Positions 60,260 through 64,000 of a DNA stretch of 64,000 nt are shown in pieces. The translations under genes were made by a program, and so were the position numbers. The notes under the pieces are model-generated. The model was not told the origin of the DNA and searched no databases. It saw only the letters and a list, made by a program, of their open reading frames with translations. The stretch's first letter is position 1, and every line of letters starts with the position of its first letter. The stretch is taken from contig NZ_CP019402.1 of assembly GCF_002024505.1 (NCBI RefSeq), positions 2,790,001 through 2,854,000 on the forward strand, in the 5' to 3' direction. Source of the DNA: Plantibacter flavus. Its GTDB lineage: Bacteria > Actinomycetota > Actinomycetes > Actinomycetales > Microbacteriaceae.

Positions 60260-61531
60260 ATGACCGAGACCACCACTTCCGCAGTTCGAGCTGGCGACGA
60301 CTTCGCCGCGCAGCTCGCGGAGTTCTCGGACCGCTACGCGGAGATCCAGCGTCGGCGTGCTGCTCTGGACGCCGAGGAGGCCCGGCTCCTGGCCCGTTCC
60401 GCCGCTTACGCGGACGCTTTCGCCGACGCCATGGTTCCGGCGATCTTCCCGCCGGCGGAACGGCAGGCCCTCTCCCGTCGGTCGACGTGTGCGGCCCTCG
60501 CCATGGCGACGCGGACGCCGGAGCGGACGGTCCAGCGCGCGACGAACGACGCGGAACGGCTCGTGAACGAAGCACCCGCGGTACTTGAATCCCTTGAAAC
60601 CGGCCGCATCTCGGCCCGGCACGCGCAGACGATCATCGACCAACTCAGTGACGTGCCGGCAGCAGGGCGGGCGGTGTTCCTCGCTGCGGTCCTGACGATC
60701 GCGGAGGAGTCCACCAACGCGAACCTCCGGAGGCGCGCCCGCGTCCTGCGCGAGCGCCTCCATCCGGAATCGATCACCGCCCGAGCGGTCCGCTCTGAGG
60801 CCGACCGCCGGGTGGAATTCGAGCCCGCCGCCGACGGCATGGCGTGGGTGCATCTCTTCACGACGGCGCCGATCGCGCAGGGCATCGCCGAGCGGGTCGA
60901 AGCGGCCGCCGCCGAATCGCGCGATGCCGGTGACACCCGCACCTGCGGACAACTGCAGGCCGACGCGCTCGCGGCCCTCGCCCTCACCGGTGTGACACCC
61001 GACGACGTCAGGTCCAGCGCGGTCCTCCCGCACCCGATCGAGGTGCAGGAGCACATCAAGCCGACCGTGCAGATCACCGTCCCGGCGCTCACGATGGCCG
61101 GCGTCTCAGAGGCCCCGGCCACGCTGGACGGCTACGGCCCCATCGACCGTGAGACCGCCGCCCGCATCGCGGTGAACGCACCGAGCTTCACCCGGATCCT
61201 GGTCCAGCCGGAAACGGGAGCCGTGCTGTCCGTCGGGCGGAACCAGTACCGGGTCCCGGCTGACCTGCAACGCGCGGTGCGCCTGCGAGACGGCACTTGT
61301 CGCGCACCGGGCTGTGGCAGGCGCGCCAGAGCGTGTGACCTCGATCATTCGGTCGCGTGGGAAGACGGCGGGACGACAGACATCGGGAACCTCGCCTGCC
61401 TGTGTCGACATCACCACCGAATGAAACACCTTCCCGGGTGGAATCTCGACCATGGGCCCGGCGGGGTGCTCGAGTGGACGACACCCGACGGCAGACACCA
61501 CCGGACCGAACCCGATCCCGCGCCGTTCTGA
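60260..61531 (+). CDS. DUF222-HNH endonuclease-like protein (13E12 repeat type)
   Basis: A 423-aa protein of the DUF222 plus HNH family that is highly expanded in actinobacteria. Residues about 30-270 are helical DUF222 (RTPERTVQRATNDAERLVNE, ALESLETGRISARHAQTI-type segments). The C-terminal HNH domain has RDGTCRAPGCGRRARACDLD then HSVAWEDGGTTDIGNLACLC and RHHHRMKH: the zinc-type Cys pairs and catalytic His are all present. The biological role of the family is not established. It is bracketed by dispersed repeat copies on both sides. The start ATG 60260 has no clear ribosome site; a longer frame is not available. Confidence 0.88.
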   Translation: MTETTTSAVRAGDDFAAQLAEFSDRYAEIQRRRAALDAEEARLLARSAAYADAFADAMVPAIFPPAERQALSRRSTCAALAMATRTPERTVQRATNDAERLVNEAPAVLESLETGRISARHAQTIIDQLSDVPAAGRAVFLAAVLTIAEESTNANLRRRARVLRERLHPESITARAVRSEADRRVEFEPAADGMAWVHLFTTAPIAQGIAERVEAAAAESRDAGDTRTCGQLQADALAALALTGVTPDDVRSSAVLPHPIEVQEHIKPTVQITVPALTMAGVSEAPATLDGYGPIDRETAARIAVNAPSFTRILVQPETGAVLSVGRNQYRVPADLQRAVRLRDGTCRAPGCGRRARACDLDHSVAWEDGGTTDIGNLACLCRHHHRMKHLPGWNLDHGPGGVLEWTTPDGRHHRTEPDPAPF

Positions 61532-61556
61532 CCCCGCCGACGAAGGGGTTCCTCGT

Positions 61557-61628
61557 GGGCACTTCGACAAGCTCAGTGACCGGAAGAAGTCCACCCGGAA
61601 CACCTCGGTCGCTGAGCCCGTGGACGGG
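61557..61628. repeat. Dispersed repeat copies downstream of the HNH gene
   Basis: A forward copy (GGGCACTTCGACAAGCTCAG then TGACCGG, 61557-61583) is followed by a degenerate reverse copy (GGTCGCTGAGCCCGTGGACG, 61607-61626). Together they form a palindromic element in the gap between the HNH gene and the convergent membrane protein gene. Confidence 0.65.
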
Positions 61629-61649
61629 TACTGCCCTCGTCGGAGCGGT

Positions 61650-62711
61650 TCAGTCCTCGTCGGACACGCCGACCGCGCCCACGTCGGCACGGGAGCCGTC
61701 GCGCGGGATCTCGAGCCAGACGTCGAGTTCCTCGTCGTCGTCGTCCGGACCCGCAGCCACGCCCGGTTCCCGGTGCACCGCACGCAGGCCGACCACGGTC
61801 ACCGCGACGCGCTCGTCGTCCGGAACGCTCCGCACGATGAGGCGCGTCGCGTGCGAGGCGGCGAGCGCTTCGGCGATCTGCTCGTGGATCGCGTCGAGGA
61901 CGCCGGCGTCCAGCTCCTCGAGGCCACCTTCGTCCAGCATGTTCACGATCGCGCCGCGCCGCCGGGCCGCGAGCACCTCGGACCGGACCGGGTCGCTCAG
62001 GAGGTGGCGGCCACGGATCTCGTCGCGGAGACTGGCCTCGAGCGTCCGGCACTCCGTGCGATCGGCCACCGACAGCCTGCCGCCGTTGGCGATGATCGTA
62101 CGGAGCATCGGGGTCGCCAGTCGGCCCGTCTGGCTGAGGCGTCGTCTCCGCTCGTGCACGTGCGCGTACTGCGCAGCCTGCCAGTCCGAGGTCGCATGCT
62201 CCGCCTGCGTCAGCCGCTCGGCGTCATGCTGCGCCCCGGCGATCGATCGGGTGAGCACACTCGCGAGGACGACCCAGATGAGGCTGCCCGTGACACCCAT
62301 CCCGAGCGCCAGTCCCGGACCCGCCCAGAGGAGCGACTGGACCGTGAGGAAGACGATCCCGATGTAGGCGACCGCCTCCCGCTGCCGGACCACGGTGATC
62401 GTCATCAGTGTCCCGATCGACGCGACGTGCCAGGTGGCGTACCCGTTGTTCCGCGTGGGGTCGAGCTGGCTGGTCACGAGCAACGGGACGACGATCGCGG
62501 TCGCGAGGTTGATGCTCGCGAGCCACGACGGCATGCGCGTCGTGCCCATCGGCCAGAGACTCAGGACGCTCGCGACGGCGTAGACGAGCATCGCGATGAG
62601 GACCGGGACGACGTCGCGGGGTGTCTCGAGCGTCAGCGCCGCGCGGAGCAGGTGGTACGCCGAGAACAGGGCGGCGAGGATGACGAGGGCGTACCGCGGT
62701 GCCGGGGTCAC
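61650..62711 (-). CDS. Membrane protein with degenerate kinase-like cytosolic domain
   Basis: A 353-aa protein with about six N-terminal helices (residues about 8-175) followed by a soluble region. The latter has ERLTQAEHATSDWQAAQYAH, LRTIIANGGRLSVADRTECR and a C-terminal VRSVPDDERVAVTVVGLRAV strand, which recall the DHp-ATPase layout of sensor kinases, but no phospho-accepting His block or G-boxes are visible. GTG 62711 overlaps the stop of the histidine-kinase-like gene (GTGA), so the two are coupled. It could be a non-catalytic partner of that kinase. Not assigned to a named family. Confidence 0.65.
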   Translation of the reverse strand: MTPAPRYALVILAALFSAYHLLRAALTLETPRDVVPVLIAMLVYAVASVLSLWPMGTTRMPSWLASINLATAIVVPLLVTSQLDPTRNNGYATWHVASIGTLMTITVVRQREAVAYIGIVFLTVQSLLWAGPGLALGMGVTGSLIWVVLASVLTRSIAGAQHDAERLTQAEHATSDWQAAQYAHVHERRRRLSQTGRLATPMLRTIIANGGRLSVADRTECRTLEASLRDEIRGRHLLSDPVRSEVLAARRRGAIVNMLDEGGLEELDAGVLDAIHEQIAEALAASHATRLIVRSVPDDERVAVTVVGLRAVHREPGVAAGPDDDDEELDVWLEIPRDGSRADVGAVGVSDED

Positions 62712-63958
62712 GAGTCGTGCTCCGGTGACCACTCGATGCGGATCACGGCACCCTCACCCGGACGGGAGATCACCGTCGAGCGACCGCCGACCGCGGCGAC
62801 CCGCTCGACGATCGAGACCTTCAGCCCGAGCCGCTCCTCGGCGACCTGCTCGGGGCAGAACCCGACGCCGTCGTCGCCGACGATGACGCAGACGCCGCCG
62901 GAGACCGTGCCCTCGATGGACAGGCTCCGCGCCACTCCCGAACCCGCGTGCTCGACGCTGTTGACCATCGCCTGCACCGTCGCCCAGTAGACCGCGTTCG
63001 CGACCGTGACGGGCAGGACCCGGCCGGACGCCCCCTCGACCGTGACGGAGAACGGTTCACCGAGCATCGACGCGGCCGCACGCAGCCGTTCGATGAGTTC
63101 GGCGAGACCGGTGACCTCGTCCTCGTTCGTCATCGGCGCTCCGACACCCTCGAGCTGTTCGATCGCGACCCGCGCCATCATGACGGCGAGCGCCTCCGAC
63201 TTCGGGGTCAGCGCCCGATCCGCGGCGAGCAGGGAGGCGAGGACGCTGTCGTGGACGATCGAATCGACCTCGACGCGCTCCACCTCCGTGGCGTGCTGCT
63301 TGACGGCCGCGTCGTAGGTGGCGAGGGCGGCCGCCCTTGCGATGTCGACCCGACCGGCCAGCACACGGAACAGCCCGACGAGGACGACGATGAGCCCTCC
63401 GATGATCGTCGCGTACGAAGCGTCGAGCGCACCGATCTCGAAGGACGCCGGCGCGAAGTCGGCGTCGATGACGCGGTTGACGCCGTACATGACCGAGGTC
63501 ACGACGAGGTACACGATGGCCCCCCGCAACTGCAGCGGGATGCAGGCGAACGCGACGGCGATCGTGCAGAGGTACCAGATCCAGGGTTCCTGGTTGATGT
63601 CCGCCGACGCCTGCGCGTTCACCGCCGGCCAGATGAGGAGGGCCACGAAGAACACGGCAGCGAAGACGCCGGAGGCGATGCGGTGGTGCCACAGGAAGAG
63701 GCAGCAGATGATGGCGCCGAACATCGTCCCGAAGACGAGCGAGACGTAGACGACGCCGAACCAGCCGGTGATCTGGACGCCCTGTCCGAGCGTGGTGAAT
63801 GCGGTCTGCAGTCCGAAGACGAGTCCGATGATCGCGACCGATCGTCCGAGGAGGCGTTCGAAGTTCGCGGTGTTCAGCATCCGGCGCTGAACCTGGACAT
63901 CTCTCGTGGTCGCGGGGATCGCGGGATGCCTGGTCGGTGCCCGGAAGCTAGGAGACAT
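62708..63958 (-). CDS. Sensor histidine kinase-like protein
   Basis: A 416-aa membrane protein. Five to six helices span about residues 40-215. A cytosolic helix contains VDSIVHDSVLASLLAADRAL with a candidate phospho-accepting His near residue 235, as in NarL-partnered (HisKA_3-like) kinases. A HATPase_c domain follows: VQAMVNSVEHAGSG (N-box), VIVGDDGVGFCPEQVAEERL (G1) and VISRPGEGAVIRIEW (G2). The likely response regulator would lie beyond the right edge. ATG 63958 is used, though ATG 63880 could also serve. The stop overlaps the GTG of the degenerate partner. Confidence 0.78.
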   Translation of the reverse strand: MSPSFRAPTRHPAIPATTRDVQVQRRMLNTANFERLLGRSVAIIGLVFGLQTAFTTLGQGVQITGWFGVVYVSLVFGTMFGAIICCLFLWHHRIASGVFAAVFFVALLIWPAVNAQASADINQEPWIWYLCTIAVAFACIPLQLRGAIVYLVVTSVMYGVNRVIDADFAPASFEIGALDASYATIIGGLIVVLVGLFRVLAGRVDIARAAALATYDAAVKQHATEVERVEVDSIVHDSVLASLLAADRALTPKSEALAVMMARVAIEQLEGVGAPMTNEDEVTGLAELIERLRAAASMLGEPFSVTVEGASGRVLPVTVANAVYWATVQAMVNSVEHAGSGVARSLSIEGTVSGGVCVIVGDDGVGFCPEQVAEERLGLKVSIVERVAAVGGRSTVISRPGEGAVIRIEWSPEHDS

Positions 63959-64000
63959 CCGTCCCGCCTTGATCGAGGCCGGGGAGGATCCCGTCCTCGA

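Noticed and set aside
63948..64000. Possible 3' end of another minus-strand gene at the right edge (about 16 codons ending in TAG)
   Set aside because: An open frame this short proves nothing; it would overlap the kinase start by 11 bases, which is plausible for an operon, but there is no motif to support it.
1..64000. tRNA, rRNA, CRISPR arrays, IS transposases, integrases, attachment sites
   Set aside because: None were recognised on either strand; the repeats found are short palindromic intergenic elements, not spacer-repeat arrays or transposon ends.

Overview
The window is high-GC DNA with densely packed, frequently overlapping genes (ATGA, GTGA and TTGA junctions). It has many start codons 6-8 bases after a -10 hexamer, as expected for leaderless mRNAs, and characteristic actinobacterial genes: acyl-CoA carboxylase beta plus epsilon subunits, a DUF222-HNH protein, and an LCP protein beside purE. 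It most resembles a chromosome of the family Microbacteriaceae (Actinomycetota). The genus cannot be fixed from sequence reading alone.

Region 1 (1-36.5 kb) is a large cell-surface polysaccharide locus. It opens with a GDP-sugar operon: gmd, a reductase/epimerase of the GDP-fucose synthase type, and the start of a ColD-like dehydratase, together suggesting a 3,6-dideoxyhexose of the colitose type. It then holds many glycosyltransferases (GT2 and GT4, including large two-domain GT2s), NAD-dependent sugar epimerases, a Wzx-like flippase, an acyltransferase, DUF2142-like and YfhO-like multi-spanning membrane proteins, a secreted four-repeat protein coupled to a lipoprotein, an O-antigen-type ABC exporter (permease plus ATPase), the dTDP-rhamnose genes rmlA, rmlC and rmlD (rmlB is absent here), a GtrA protein, methyltransferases, and an LCP ligase that would attach the glycan to peptidoglycan. 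Two export routes (flippase and ABC) are encoded side by side.

Region 2 (36.5-54.2 kb) lies between purE and purK, which are usually neighbours. It carries a ferritin-like/VIT1 iron exporter, an OafA-type acyltransferase with an SGNH domain, a complete mevalonate operon from HMG-CoA synthase to diphosphomevalonate decarboxylase, and a divergent two-gene unit: an unusually long glutamate synthase large subunit followed by a CysJ-like diflavin reductase where GltD would be expected. This pair is the most striking candidate for an undescribed system: an NADPH glutamate synthase fed by a diflavin reductase.

Region 3 (54.2-64 kb) has purK, a PH-domain membrane protein, an EI24 protein, birA, the carboxylase beta and epsilon genes, a candidate small RNA with its own promoter and terminator, a DUF222-HNH gene bracketed by copies of a dispersed palindromic repeat, and a two-gene membrane sensor pair running off the right edge. 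The dispersed repeat (core CTTCGACARGCTCAG followed by GACCG) occurs at four intergenic sites, all next to gene 3' ends.

No tRNA, rRNA, CRISPR array or insertion sequence was recognised. All family assignments come from reading motifs and recalled family features; no searches were run.
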